Source: an uncultured Halieaceae bacterium (GTDB taxonomy: Bacteria > Pseudomonadota > Gammaproteobacteria > Pseudomonadales > Halieaceae). Taken from it: DNA of 64,000 nt. Location: positions 62,001-126,000 of the forward strand of contig CALJFL010000038.1 in assembly GCA_938074135.1 (NCBI GenBank), read 5' to 3'. A model generated the notes under the pieces. It worked only from the letters and a program-made list of their open reading frames with translations. It was not told where the DNA came from and ran no database searches. This document shows, piece by piece, positions 1-8,164 of the stretch; within the stretch, counting starts at the first letter, position 1; each line of letters begins with the position of its first letter. The position numbers and the translations under genes were made by a program.

Positions 1-2
1 CC

Positions 3-302
3 GGCCTCGACTACGTGGCCGGTTATGCTGCAGGTATCGGACCCTGGTACCGACAGATATTCCTGGGAACCGATGACACCGGCATCGCCAATTTGAGCGC
101 GCTGGTAACAATGGCACAAGAGCGTGGGCTGCAGGTGCACCCCTACACCCTGCGTAAAGACGAGCTGCCCACCGGAATAAGCGACTTCGACACATTGCTG
201 GGGATCATGCTGGAGCAGGCCGGGGTGGATGGAATTTTTACCGACTTTCCCGATCTCGCCAGACGCTACATCGATGCTATGGTCATACCCAATAATCCGT
301 AG
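3..302 (+). CDS. Glycerophosphodiester phosphodiesterase, C-terminal part
   Basis: The reading frame is open from the window edge, so only the last 99 residues are present. They resemble the C-terminal half of GlpQ/UgpQ-type phosphodiesterases, TIM-barrel enzymes that hydrolyse glycerophosphodiesters to glycerol-3-phosphate and an alcohol. The signs are the late strand and helix pattern, a 'VHPYTLR' segment, and the terminal 'GVDGIFTDFPD' motif typical of the last barrel strand. The metal and catalytic histidines would lie upstream, outside the window, so activity cannot be judged. It ends about 60 bases before pyk on the same strand. Another GDPD-fold enzyme is the main alternative. Confidence 0.75.
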   Translation, partial: GLDYVAGYAAGIGPWYRQIFLGTDDTGIANLSALVTMAQERGLQVHPYTLRKDELPTGISDFDTLLGIMLEQAGVDGIFTDFPDLARRYIDAMVIPNNP

Positions 303-361
303 CTCGCTATTTCAACGCGCCACTACCACCGGCCACAAGTTTCGACTTAAAGGACACCACG

Positions 362-1807
362 TTGACCCCGAAAGTAAACCGCCGTACCAAAATCGTCGCC
401 ACCATCGGGCCGAGTAGTGAATCCGAAGATGTCATCGCCAGGCTGATCAGCGCCGGCGTCAACGTATTCCGCCTTAATTTCAGCCACGGCAGTGCCGACC
501 AGCATGCCAGGATCGCCGCCAGGATACGCAAACAGGCCGGCCTCGCAGGTATTTATGTCGGCATTCTGGCAGACCTGCAGGGACCAAAAATCCGCATCAG
601 CAGTTTTCGCGAGGGGGAGGTTGAACTGGTCAACGGCGATCGCTTTCGACTGGACCTGAATATCGGCGACGGCGACGGCGACATTCGTGGTGTCGGCCTG
701 GATTATCGTGAGCTATCCAACAATGTTTTTCGGGGCGACACCCTGTTACTGGACGATGGCAGAATTCGGCTCACGGTAGAAGACGTCGAGCCCGGTGCAG
801 CAGACTGCACGGTGTTGGTGGGTGGCAAGCTGGGCTCGCGCAAGGGTATCAACCGGCTCGGAGGCGGGCTGGCGGCACCGGCGCTGACCGCCAAGGATAT
901 CGCTGACATTGACAGTCTCGCCGAGGTCCGGCCCGATTTCGTTGCAGTATCATTTGTCTCGAGCGCCGACGATATCGAGCAGACCCGGACATTACTGGCT
1001 CAGCATGACCTGCACCCGGGCATCATCGCCAAGATCGAACGGGCCGAAGTGGTTGCCGATACAGACACTCTGAATAGCATCGTGCAGGCCTCACTTGGCA
1101 TTATGGTGGCTCGCGGCGACCTCGGCGTGGAAGTGGGTGATGCGCAGTTGATCGGCATTCAGAAAGACCTCATCACGCGCGCCCGCAAAATGGATCGTGT
1201 GGTCATTACCGCCACCCAGATGATGGAGTCGATGATCAGCAGCTCCATGCCAACGCGTGCCGAGGTATTCGACGTCGCCAACGCCGTTCTCGATGGCACC
1301 GACGCCGTGATGCTGTCAGCCGAAACAGCCGTAGGGCAATACCCCGTAGAAGTTGTCAAAGCCATGGCTGATGCCGCGCTGGGCGCCGAGCAGCACCCGG
1401 TAGCTCGTACCTCGAAGTACCGCCTTGACAAGAAGTTCAGTTCCGCCCAGGAGACAATCGCCCTCTCCGCGATCTATGCCGCTAATCACTACAGCAACGT
1501 CCGCGGCATCGCTTCACTGACAGAATCCGGTACAACACCGCTACTGATGTCCCGCCTGAGCTCCGGGCTGCCGATTTTCGGACTCAGCCACAATAGCGAA
1601 ACACTGCAGAAGCTAAGCCTTTGCCGCGGTGTAATACCCCTGTATTTCGATGCCGGGGCCTTCGACCCCGACAGTTTGGAAATGCGGGCCATAGAATTTC
1701 TGCGCGACGGCGGCTACCTGCAAAAGGGAGACTCGATCCTGTTGACCCGGGGATCCGTCATGGGACGCTCCGGTTCGACCAACATCATGAAAATACTGCC
1801 GGTATGA
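362..1807 (+). CDS. pyk: Pyruvate kinase
   Basis: Catalyses phosphoenolpyruvate + ADP to pyruvate + ATP, the last step of glycolysis, in the cytoplasm. At 481 aa it has the usual family length. Visible motifs are 'TKIVATIGPSS' (residues 9-19), 'ADLQGPKIRI' (70-79), the catalytic Lys224 in 'IAKIER', 'RGDLGVE' (251-257) and 'ATQMMESM' (284-291); a C-terminal allosteric domain follows. The start is TTG, placed by the match to the family N-terminus and a purine-rich 'aaagga' about 8 bases upstream; no ATG fits. Its stop codon overlaps the glk start (ATGA), so the two are probably translationally coupled. The B domain carries a short Gly-Asp repeat (residues 102-107) encoded by three copies of ggcgac. 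Confidence 0.97.
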   Translation: MTPKVNRRTKIVATIGPSSESEDVIARLISAGVNVFRLNFSHGSADQHARIAARIRKQAGLAGIYVGILADLQGPKIRISSFREGEVELVNGDRFRLDLNIGDGDGDIRGVGLDYRELSNNVFRGDTLLLDDGRIRLTVEDVEPGAADCTVLVGGKLGSRKGINRLGGGLAAPALTAKDIADIDSLAEVRPDFVAVSFVSSADDIEQTRTLLAQHDLHPGIIAKIERAEVVADTDTLNSIVQASLGIMVARGDLGVEVGDAQLIGIQKDLITRARKMDRVVITATQMMESMISSSMPTRAEVFDVANAVLDGTDAVMLSAETAVGQYPVEVVKAMADAALGAEQHPVARTSKYRLDKKFSSAQETIALSAIYAANHYSNVRGIASLTESGTTPLLMSRLSSGLPIFGLSHNSETLQKLSLCRGVIPLYFDAGAFDPDSLEMRAIEFLRDGGYLQKGDSILLTRGSVMGRSGSTNIMKILPV

Positions 1808-2748
1808 CAGACTCCGGGCTGCGCGTTGTCGCCGATGTCGGCGGCACCAATACCCGCATCGCAATCTACGACCGCGCAGCTGACGTGTTTCTACACCGGG
1901 TTAATTACCACAACCGGGATTTCAATCAGTTCAGCGACCTGCTGACCCAGTGGCAGGCCGGCCTGGGCGACCTCAAGCCCCGACAGGGCTGCATCGCCAT
2001 CGCCGCACCCCTCGTCGATGATTACATCACCATGGTCAATAGGGCGTGGGCTTTCTCCCGAGAGGATATCACCCGGCACCTACGGCTGGAGCAGTTGACC
2101 TGGCTGAACGACTTCGAAAGTAATGCCCACGCCCTGCCGATCCTGAAACCGACGCAACTGGAGAGCTTACACCACAGCGATAACCCATTGACGGGGCCTC
2201 TGGCCACCATCGGGCCCGGTACCGGGCTGGGCGGCGCCACCGTGAATAGCGGTCAGGTCCAAGCGGGCGAACCGGGACACGCGGGACTGTCCCCGGCCAA
2301 CGAGCTGGAGCTGGCGCTATTCAAGGAGCTGCTGCGTCAGTACGAGGATATTTATGCTGAGCTGCTATTGTCCGGACCGGGCCTGCTGAGAATTTACCAG
2401 ACACTCTGCGTGATCCGCGGTGTCGAGCCGACAGCGCTATCGCCCGAAGAGATATCAAATAGCGCCCTGTCGGGCACGGATACAATCTGTCATGAGGCAA
2501 CGCGTCTATTCTGTGACCTGCTGGGCTCGGCCTGCGGTAACTTCGTACTGGCCACGGGTGCCTATGGCGGACTTTACCTGGCCGGGGGAATTGTTCCAGC
2601 CATACTGCCGCTATTAATACAGAGCCGATTCCTACAGCGCTTCCGACAGAAAGGCGCAATGGTTGAACAGCTGGAGCGGGTATCGATCTACGCGATTAAC
2701 AGCGAGGATACCGGGATCATCGGTGCCGCCCACGCGCCACTGGTCTGA
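1804..2748 (+). CDS. glk: Glucokinase
   Basis: Phosphorylates glucose with ATP to glucose-6-phosphate. The 314-aa protein fits the bacterial Glk (non-ROK) family: N-terminal phosphate-binding 'DVGGTNTR' (residues 11-18), catalytic Asp103 in 'LNDFESNAHAL', 'GPGTGLGG' (138-145) and 'GEPGH' (155-159). The open frame extends far upstream through pyk, but the ATG at 1804 gives a normal N-terminus and a 4-base ATGA overlap with the pyk stop. Cotranscription with pyruvate kinase puts the entry and exit steps of glucose catabolism under one promoter. It converges with the histidine kinase gene, leaving only two bases between stop codons. Confidence 0.95.
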   Translation: MTDSGLRVVADVGGTNTRIAIYDRAADVFLHRVNYHNRDFNQFSDLLTQWQAGLGDLKPRQGCIAIAAPLVDDYITMVNRAWAFSREDITRHLRLEQLTWLNDFESNAHALPILKPTQLESLHHSDNPLTGPLATIGPGTGLGGATVNSGQVQAGEPGHAGLSPANELELALFKELLRQYEDIYAELLLSGPGLLRIYQTLCVIRGVEPTALSPEEISNSALSGTDTICHEATRLFCDLLGSACGNFVLATGAYGGLYLAGGIVPAILPLLIQSRFLQRFRQKGAMVEQLERVSIYAINSEDTGIIGAAHAPLV

Positions 2749-2750
2749 GC

Positions 2751-4127
2751 TTATTGCGGCAGCGACAAGCGGGCGCAGAAACCGCTGCCATTGGCACCGG
2801 GATGAGCCGTAAACCGGGCCTGGTGCTGGTCCGCGATGCGTTTGACAATAGACAGCCCCAGCCCGGCGCCAAGCCCGGCGCTGCCCGGGACTCGATAGAA
2901 ACGTTCTCCGATTCTGGAAAACTCTGCGGCTGACAGCGGCTGGCACTCGTTGCAGATTTCCAGCTCTACCCCCTCATTGGTCTCTTCCAGACGAATGGTG
3001 ACCGTGGATTCCGGGCTGGCATAGCGAAACGCATTGACCAACAAATTACGTAGCAAAATCGCCATCGACTCCTCGCTGGCCTGCACCGGAATTTCCTCGC
3101 CCTCATCGATATCCACCTGCAGCTGCCGATCTATTGCCAAATGGGCATTTTCAGCCAGCACCTCCACCAGTAGTGATCTCAGTGCCACGGTACTGGTGGC
3201 CAGTGGTGCATCGGGATCAACGCGGGCGAGCGTAAGTAATTGCTCAACCGTGTGGGTGGCTCTGTCCACCCGCTCGGCGATACGCTGCAACATGGGGACG
3301 GCAGCAGTATCGCTCAACTGACGCTGGCAAAGCTGTACTTCGGTCTTGATCGCTGCCAGTGGCGTCATCAATTCGTGGGCGGCATTGGCGGTAAATCGCT
3401 GCTCTGATTCGAGGGCAAAGGCGAGGCGCTCCAGTAATTCATTGAGGGCGCCAACCATCGACTTCATTTCCTCAGGTACGCTGTCGGAGCCTACCGGGTC
3501 CAGCTGCTGGGGGTTACGCCGACCAATCTGTGCCGCTAGATTCCGCAGCGGCAGCAGACCACGGGATACTCCGAAATAGAGCAGGCCCATGGTCAGCGGC
3601 AGGATAATGAGTAGCGGAAACAGCACCCCGGCAAAACTCCGCCACAGCGCCCAGCGAGCCTGGTCCAGCTCTATGCCCACCAGCACCCACAAGTCATTGC
3701 GTTCGTCATAACGGGCGAGCAGCCGCCAGTGGCTGTGGCCCTCTTCCATCAGCCGGAAAGAAAAGCCCTCTGCCTCAGGCGGCTCAAAGCGTGGCGAATT
3801 CTCCAGCACTGCCTGCAGCTGGCCGCGATAGAAGATATTGACCACCGGTGCCAGACCCTCACTCGAGGGTGCCTCGATGACCATGGGGAAATCATCACCG
3901 TCGACGGCAACCTCAATACCCGGCAAGGTCTCGCCCTTGTCGAGCTGCGCGGCAAAGACCTGGGTAATATAGCTAACCAATGCTGAATACTGCTCAAGCT
4001 GGCGGTCGACCTGGTCGATCAATACACGCGAAGCATAAATACCGGTCAGTCCCGCAGAGCCTATCCAGGCGAAAAGTGTCAGCGCCATCAGAATGATGAT
4101 CAGCCGTTTGCGCAGCGACGTGCTCAT
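2751..4127 (-). CDS. Sensor histidine kinase, QseC/PmrB-like
   Basis: Membrane sensor of a two-component system, 458 aa. Transmembrane helices lie near residues 8-30 and 165-188 and bracket a periplasmic sensor region of about 130 residues. A HAMP-like linker follows, then the H-box with phospho-acceptor His251 ('HELMTPLAAIK'), the N-box 'NLLVNAFRYA' (361-370) and the G2 box 'GAGLGLSIVKR' (420-430). The G1 box is degenerate: around residues 391-396 it reads 'ICNEC' where D-x-G-x-G is usual. The start codon overlaps the response regulator stop by four bases, so the partner is clear. The signal sensed cannot be deduced. Confidence 0.9.
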   Translation of the reverse strand: MSTSLRKRLIIILMALTLFAWIGSAGLTGIYASRVLIDQVDRQLEQYSALVSYITQVFAAQLDKGETLPGIEVAVDGDDFPMVIEAPSSEGLAPVVNIFYRGQLQAVLENSPRFEPPEAEGFSFRLMEEGHSHWRLLARYDERNDLWVLVGIELDQARWALWRSFAGVLFPLLIILPLTMGLLYFGVSRGLLPLRNLAAQIGRRNPQQLDPVGSDSVPEEMKSMVGALNELLERLAFALESEQRFTANAAHELMTPLAAIKTEVQLCQRQLSDTAAVPMLQRIAERVDRATHTVEQLLTLARVDPDAPLATSTVALRSLLVEVLAENAHLAIDRQLQVDIDEGEEIPVQASEESMAILLRNLLVNAFRYASPESTVTIRLEETNEGVELEICNECQPLSAAEFSRIGERFYRVPGSAGLGAGLGLSIVKRIADQHQARFTAHPGANGSGFCARLSLPQ

Positions 4128-4780
4128 GTCGGTATCCGGTACCCCACGCCACGCATGGTTTCGATGCAGTCGCTGCCAAAGCGCTTACGCAGCCGCGACA
4201 CGTAGACTTCTACGGTATTCGAGCCGACCTCTTCCCCCCAGCTGTATATGCCCTCCTCGAGGCGGGCCCGGGATACAAACCGGCCCGCATTGCGCACCAG
4301 TATCTCCAGGATCGCGAATTCACGGGCAGTGAGGGTTATGGACTCGCCCTGGTAAAATACCTGCCGGTCGATCGGGTCCAGGGTAATACCGGCGGCCTCC
4401 AGTTGCTGCGTTTTACTGTCCCCTTTACGACGCAGTAAGGAGCGGACCCGGGCGAACAGCTCATCCATTTCAAAGGGCTTGGTCAGGTAGTCGTCGGCAC
4501 CCGAATCCAGACCATCGACCTTGTCGGCCAGGGTATTGCGCGCAGTCAGCAGCAGCACCGGTATAAGGTGCTTGTCACTGCGCAGCTGCCGCAATACCTG
4601 CATGCCGGGAACCCCGGGTAGCCCCAGGTCCAGTATCAGCAGGTCATAGGGGGTAGCAGACAGGGTGGAACGCACCGGTTCCCCGGAACGCAGCCAATCG
4701 ACCGCATATTGTTCCAGGCGCAGGGCTGCCTCCAGGGATTCCCCCAGCTGCATATCGTCTTCAACAAGTAAAATTCGCAC
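4124..4780 (-). CDS. OmpR-family response regulator, QseB/PmrA-like
   Basis: DNA-binding partner of the adjacent kinase, 218 aa. The receiver domain (residues 1-115) has the acidic pair in 'VEDD' (7-10), phospho-acceptor Asp51, Thr79 and Lys101 ('TKPF'). The C-terminal winged-helix domain (about 125-218) contains 'LTAREFAILEILV' and ends in 'ETMRGVGYRIPT', typical of the OmpR/PhoB class. The start is GTG with a 'gaaggcgg' ribosome site about 5 bases upstream. It is the first gene of a two-gene operon reading away from the cold-shock gene. The family resemblance is to QseB/PmrA/TctD; the regulon is unknown. Confidence 0.93.
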   Translation of the reverse strand: MRILLVEDDMQLGESLEAALRLEQYAVDWLRSGEPVRSTLSATPYDLLILDLGLPGVPGMQVLRQLRSDKHLIPVLLLTARNTLADKVDGLDSGADDYLTKPFEMDELFARVRSLLRRKGDSKTQQLEAAGITLDPIDRQVFYQGESITLTAREFAILEILVRNAGRFVSRARLEEGIYSWGEEVGSNTVEVYVSRLRKRFGSDCIETMRGVGYRIPT

Positions 4781-5059
4781 AATCCGCCTTCAATTCGACG
4801 ACCTGATCCTGTGTCTAATGTGCCTGTTCAAGATGAAACCGGGCTTAAGCCGCCTCTGTGGGGATGAAATATTGCCAATTTATTTTATTTGCGTGCAATA
4901 CGCGAACCTAAAAGCGGTGCTAAACTACCCTTAGCTGAATAATTCAGCGGTGTTTATGTGAGCGCTCAGGGTACCCAAACGTTCTCTTACGCGGCATAAA
5001 TAATTTTTTGAACGTAGGGAACCTCCGGGTTTCAACAGAGCAGCACAGGTAAATTGCAT
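4781..5059. promoter_or_regulatory. Divergent control region between response regulator and csp
   Basis: This 279-base spacer holds the promoters for the two-component operon (leftward) and the cold-shock gene (rightward). It is AT-rich around 4870-4925. It contains a near-palindrome at 4934-4948 (arms gctgaat/attcagc around one base). The csp transcript probably has a long 5' leader, which is usual for CspA-family genes, but I could not pick a cold-box or a convincing -35/-10 pair with certainty. Confidence 0.45.
4934..4948. promoter_or_regulatory. Near-palindromic operator candidate
   Basis: Two 7-base arms, gctgaat and attcagc, are exact reverse complements around a single central A. It lies in the divergent control region, about 110 bases before the csp start and 150 before the response regulator start. 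A dimeric regulator could bind here, or it could form the base of the csp leader. Function is inference only. Confidence 0.3.
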
Positions 5060-5266
5060 ATGTCTACAGTAACCGGCACCGTCAAGTGGTTTAACGAAAC
5101 CAAGGGCTTCGGCTTCATCGAACAGGAAGGCGGCCCCGACGTCTTCGTACATTTCAGCGCCATCAAAGGCGATGGATTCAAAACCCTGGCCGATGGCCAG
5201 AAAGTTGAGTTCACCGTTGCCGACGGCCAAAAAGGTCCGCAAGCGGAAAACGTAGTGCCGGTCTAA
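5060..5266 (+). CDS. Cold-shock domain protein (CspA family)
   Basis: A 68-aa single-domain OB-fold protein that binds single-stranded RNA and DNA, acting as an RNA chaperone. The RNP1 motif 'KGFGFIEQ' (residues 16-23) and RNP2 'VFVHFSAI' (about 30-37) are intact, and 'GTVKWFNE' opens the domain as expected. An in-frame TTG two codons upstream was not chosen, because the ATG gives the canonical N-terminus. It is transcribed alone, ending at a strong bidirectional terminator. Which Csp paralogue this is cannot be told, and cold induction is not shown by the sequence. Confidence 0.95.
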   Translation: MSTVTGTVKWFNETKGFGFIEQEGGPDVFVHFSAIKGDGFKTLADGQKVEFTVADGQKGPQAENVVPV

Positions 5267-5303
5267 ACAGAACGCGACACTAGTGTCCTTAGGGGCATAA
5301 AAA

Positions 5304-5330
5304 AAGGAGCACCTGGTGCTCCTTTTTTTT
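5304..5330. terminator. Bidirectional intrinsic terminator
   Basis: A perfect 7-base-pair stem (ggagcac at 5306-5312, gtgctcc at 5316-5322) with a three-base loop has an A-run on its left and a run of eight T on its right. It can therefore stop transcription from csp on the + strand and from the TPR/TonB operon arriving on the - strand. Confidence 0.93.
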
Positions 5331-5346
5331 GGTCAACCACCGGGCG

Positions 5347-6693
5347 TCAGCCCTCTTCCTGCAACTTCTTCTGTCGATCCAATTCTGAGTCCATGTACTG
5401 CATCCACTGAGTCGCATACTTCTCAGAGCGCTTATCCCTGCCGGCCGCCTTGAAAGCATCGCGGGCCTTGTTGTATTGCTTGTCGTTGAAATACGCCATA
5501 CCCAGAACCAGGCGAGCGTTATCTGGCCGCTTCACTCCGCCACGTGACAGGCCTTTGTTAATCGCTGAAATTGCTTTTTTATACTGATCACCATCGAGGT
5601 AAATATTGCCCAACCGGGCATACAATTCACCTGAGTCAGACTTGGCAGCCGCCGACTCCATCGCGGGAATCGCCTTGTCTATCTCCTGAGCCTGCCGGAA
5701 GGCGTTGCCGAGAATTTCGTAGTTCTTGGATGTGCCCTCTACAGATTTGTTCTTAATGCCCTTGTCGAGCACCTTGGCAGCCTTATACGGCACGTCGGCA
5801 TTCAAATACAGGTAGGCCATGGTGACCTGCTCGGAGCCTTTATCCAGCATGTCCTGAACATAGGCTGTTTCCATGGCTGACAGCTGCTCGGACTCTTTCT
5901 TCTGTTCGCCGTACATGTGCGAGATCTGCACCCAGTACTGCTTCTTGGGATAGTGGACCAGCAACTCCTCAAGAACATCGACCGACTTGTTGATGTCGTT
6001 CTTGTCGAAGTACAGGAAGCGAGCCAGGTTGTACCACTGCTCCTTGGGTACCTTACCCTTGCCCTTGTACATATTGATCGCTTTCTCAACGTTCAACAGG
6101 GACTTGTTGTAATCCTTGAGCTGATAATACCCTTGGGCCAATAGCACATAGGCGCTCTCTGGCGGGTTTTCAGTCATTCCAAACCAATCGTTCAGCGCAT
6201 TGATACCCTTCTGCCAATCCTCCTGCACGAAATAGAGCTGGGCAACCGTGTAACGGGTATTGATTTCCATCGCCAGGGGAATATCTGGCTGCCTGATCAC
6301 ATTTTCATAGGCCTGAAGGGCCCTACCATAATCCTCTCGCGAGTAGTGAATAAACGCATAGAGGTTATAGACGTTAGCCAGCTCATAGCTGTTCAGCGCA
6401 TTCTTGCCACCGGAGGCGAGCATGCCATCAAGGATCTTGGCAGCACCGTTATAGTCCTTGGCCTCGGCAGCGGCCTGAGCCTCGGACAATGTTTCATACA
6501 CCTTATTGCGCAGTGCCGGGGTACGCCGGGTCTCCTGCTGCTTTTTGGGCTCGGCGCCCTCCTGGGCTAGCGCCGCAGACAGGGACTGGTAACCCAGCTC
6601 ACCCTGCAGTTGGCCTAAACCCACCTGCGCTGCCACCACTGGCAATGCCAGCAATAACGCGCGAGTCCAGACTTGTTGTTTAGTCACTTTCAT
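5347..6693 (-). CDS. Periplasmic TPR protein of the TonB cluster
   Basis: A 448-aa protein and the last gene of the seven-gene TonB operon. The N-terminus has basic residues and a hydrophobic stretch (about 10-27) that looks like a signal sequence, so it probably sits in the periplasm. The rest is helical and contains several tetratricopeptide-like units, e.g. 'YNGAAKILDGML', 'YGRALQAYENVI', 'YNKSLLNVEKAI', 'YKKAISAINKGL' and 'YNKARDAFKAA'. TPR proteins are known companions of TonB/ExbBD/TtpC clusters in marine gammaproteobacteria. A scaffolding role between TonB and receptors is inference. The C-terminus is strongly charged. Confidence 0.85.
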   Translation of the reverse strand: MKVTKQQVWTRALLLALPVVAAQVGLGQLQGELGYQSLSAALAQEGAEPKKQQETRRTPALRNKVYETLSEAQAAAEAKDYNGAAKILDGMLASGGKNALNSYELANVYNLYAFIHYSREDYGRALQAYENVIRQPDIPLAMEINTRYTVAQLYFVQEDWQKGINALNDWFGMTENPPESAYVLLAQGYYQLKDYNKSLLNVEKAINMYKGKGKVPKEQWYNLARFLYFDKNDINKSVDVLEELLVHYPKKQYWVQISHMYGEQKKESEQLSAMETAYVQDMLDKGSEQVTMAYLYLNADVPYKAAKVLDKGIKNKSVEGTSKNYEILGNAFRQAQEIDKAIPAMESAAAKSDSGELYARLGNIYLDGDQYKKAISAINKGLSRGGVKRPDNARLVLGMAYFNDKQYNKARDAFKAAGRDKRSEKYATQWMQYMDSELDRQKKLQEEG

Positions 6694-6710
6694 AACGCTT
6701 CAACCGTTGA

Positions 6711-7316
6711 TTACTGTTCCAGCTCATAAGTGAACTTGTTCTGCACACCGGCTACCTCTATCGGCTCGCCATCCACCACCCGCGGCTTGTACTTGAATTT
6801 AGTGGCGGCCTTGACCGACGCGCTTTCAAAGACGCCGGAAGGCTGGCAGTCGACAGCCATCGGATCGCGAATAGCCCCGGTCGTGGTAACGGTGTATTCG
6901 ACGATGCAATAACCTGAAATACCACGGGTCTGGGCACGGCGCGGATAAATCGGCGCTACCTTCACGATAGGCAGATACTCGCCATCGCCAGAGGACATAC
7001 CACTGGAGCTGATGGAGACATCGACCCTGGCTGTTGGCGCGGTATTGACCACATCCACATCCATATCCATATCGAATTCAAGCGGCTGCATTTCAGGCGG
7101 TGGCTGCTCAGGATCCTCGACTTTCTCGGGCTTTTCCTGCTTTACATTGACCTCGATTTCTTCATCGGGCCTGACGATTTCAGCAACCTTGCGGCTTTTA
7201 ATTTCCGGATTCTCAAAATCGCGATCGATCAACTTGTTCATGATCGCAAACAAACCAAACGCCACCGGAATTGCAAAGAGCGCCGCTACGATCATTCTCA
7301 CTGCGTTACTGCGCAT
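6711..7316 (-). CDS. TonB energy transducer (TonB2-like)
   Basis: Transmits inner-membrane proton-motive force to outer-membrane receptors. The 201-aa protein has an N-terminal membrane anchor (about residues 8-27), a Pro/Glu-rich periplasmic linker ('QPPPEMQP') followed by an odd Asp/Met alternation, and a C-terminal TonB domain from 'APIYPRRAQTRGISGYC' to the end. I chose the ATG at 7316, which leaves five bases after the upstream exbD stop and gives the anchor a normal N-terminus; the open frame extends 11 codons further. The short linker compared with classic TonB is typical of TonB2-type proteins encoded with TtpC. Confidence 0.9.
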   Translation of the reverse strand: MRSNAVRMIVAALFAIPVAFGLFAIMNKLIDRDFENPEIKSRKVAEIVRPDEEIEVNVKQEKPEKVEDPEQPPPEMQPLEFDMDMDVDVVNTAPTARVDVSISSSGMSSGDGEYLPIVKVAPIYPRRAQTRGISGYCIVEYTVTTTGAIRDPMAVDCQPSGVFESASVKAATKFKYKPRVVDGEPIEVAGVQNKFTYELEQ

Positions 7317-7321
7317 ACTGA

Positions 7322-7747
7322 CTAGCCCTCCTCTTCCGTGGATGCACAAAGCGGTGCATCCATTAGCGGCTTAATCGCGGACAGAAGTTCGTCCAACGCA
7401 GAGGTGGGCGCGTCGACATCCGCCTGAATAACAAAATTAGCCTTGGGCGCTTCTTTTCTTGCCGCCTCGGCGAGTCGATAAGCGCGATCTACCTGCACTT
7501 CTTTCTTGTCATAAAAAATCTTACCGACCGCATCTACAGCAAAAATTATCGTGCCCCGCTCGCAGGCCCCGGTTGTAACAGCCTCGGTCTTGGTAATTTC
7601 AACGCCCGGTTCTTTTACAAACGATGAGGTGACGATAAAAAAGATCAGCATGATGAAGACGACGTCGAGCATCGGCGTCAGGTCGATTTCGCCCTCGCCA
7701 CCGCCACCCTGGGCCGAAGACCCCTGTGCCATACTACGCCTACTCAC
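7322..7747 (-). CDS. exbD: ExbD biopolymer transport protein (second copy)
   Basis: A 141-aa ExbD/TolR-family subunit: an N-terminal cytoplasmic tail, one transmembrane helix in 'IDLTPMLDVVFIMLIFFIV' carrying the conserved proton-relay Asp, and a periplasmic domain. The GTG at 7747 is chosen because the sequence ggagg lies 7 bases upstream and the codon overlaps the preceding exbD stop (GTGA). The tail has a Gly-rich stretch ('GGGGEGE') absent from the first copy. Two different ExbD proteins in one operon suggest a heteromeric ExbBD complex or two functional states. Confidence 0.93.
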   Translation of the reverse strand: MSRRSMAQGSSAQGGGGEGEIDLTPMLDVVFIMLIFFIVTSSFVKEPGVEITKTEAVTTGACERGTIIFAVDAVGKIFYDKKEVQVDRAYRLAEAARKEAPKANFVIQADVDAPTSALDELLSAIKPLMDAPLCASTEEEG

Positions 7748-8151
7748 TTCTTTTCCTCCGCAGGCCAGTTGACAGATGTCACGCCTGCTTCACGGGCAGC
7801 ATCACCCACTTCAATTAGTGTCGATGCGCTGGCACCCCGTTCCGTTTTAACGGTAAACGACTGCTCCGGGTCCGAGGCAAGTAGTCTGGCAATATTAGCC
7901 CGTACCGACCTCACATCAATACGACGGTTTTCCATCCACACCTGGTCGTCACCGGTTATGGTGACCACGATACTGGTGGCATCGCTGGGGTCAGATTTGG
8001 AATTGTCTGGCCGGTTAACCTCGATACCCGCTTCCTTGATGAAGGAGGCGACGACGATGAAGAAGATAAGCATGATGAACACCACATCAAGCATCGGCGT
8101 CAAATCGATTTCGGCCTCGTCGGAATCTGCTATTCGCTTTCTTTTGCGCAT
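7744..8151 (-). CDS. exbD: ExbD biopolymer transport protein (first copy)
   Basis: A 135-aa ExbD/TolR-family protein with the same conserved transmembrane signature as the next gene ('IDLTPMLDVVFIMLIFFIV') and a short basic cytoplasmic tail ('MRKRKR'). The ATG at 8151 is preferred over a TTG one codon earlier. The periplasmic part differs considerably from the second copy ('RPDNSKSDPSDATSIVVTI' here), so the pair is not a recent duplication. It works with the ExbB and TtpC-like proteins encoded just upstream to harvest proton-motive force. Confidence 0.93.
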   Translation of the reverse strand: MRKRKRIADSDEAEIDLTPMLDVVFIMLIFFIVVASFIKEAGIEVNRPDNSKSDPSDATSIVVTITGDDQVWMENRRIDVRSVRANIARLLASDPEQSFTVKTERGASASTLIEVGDAAREAGVTSVNWPAEEKK

Positions 8152-8164
8152 CAAATCAGCTCTA

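Noticed and set aside
4981..5059. Cold-box or thermosensor in the csp leader
   Set aside because: I could not identify the conserved cold-box sequence; without mapping the transcript start this would be guesswork.
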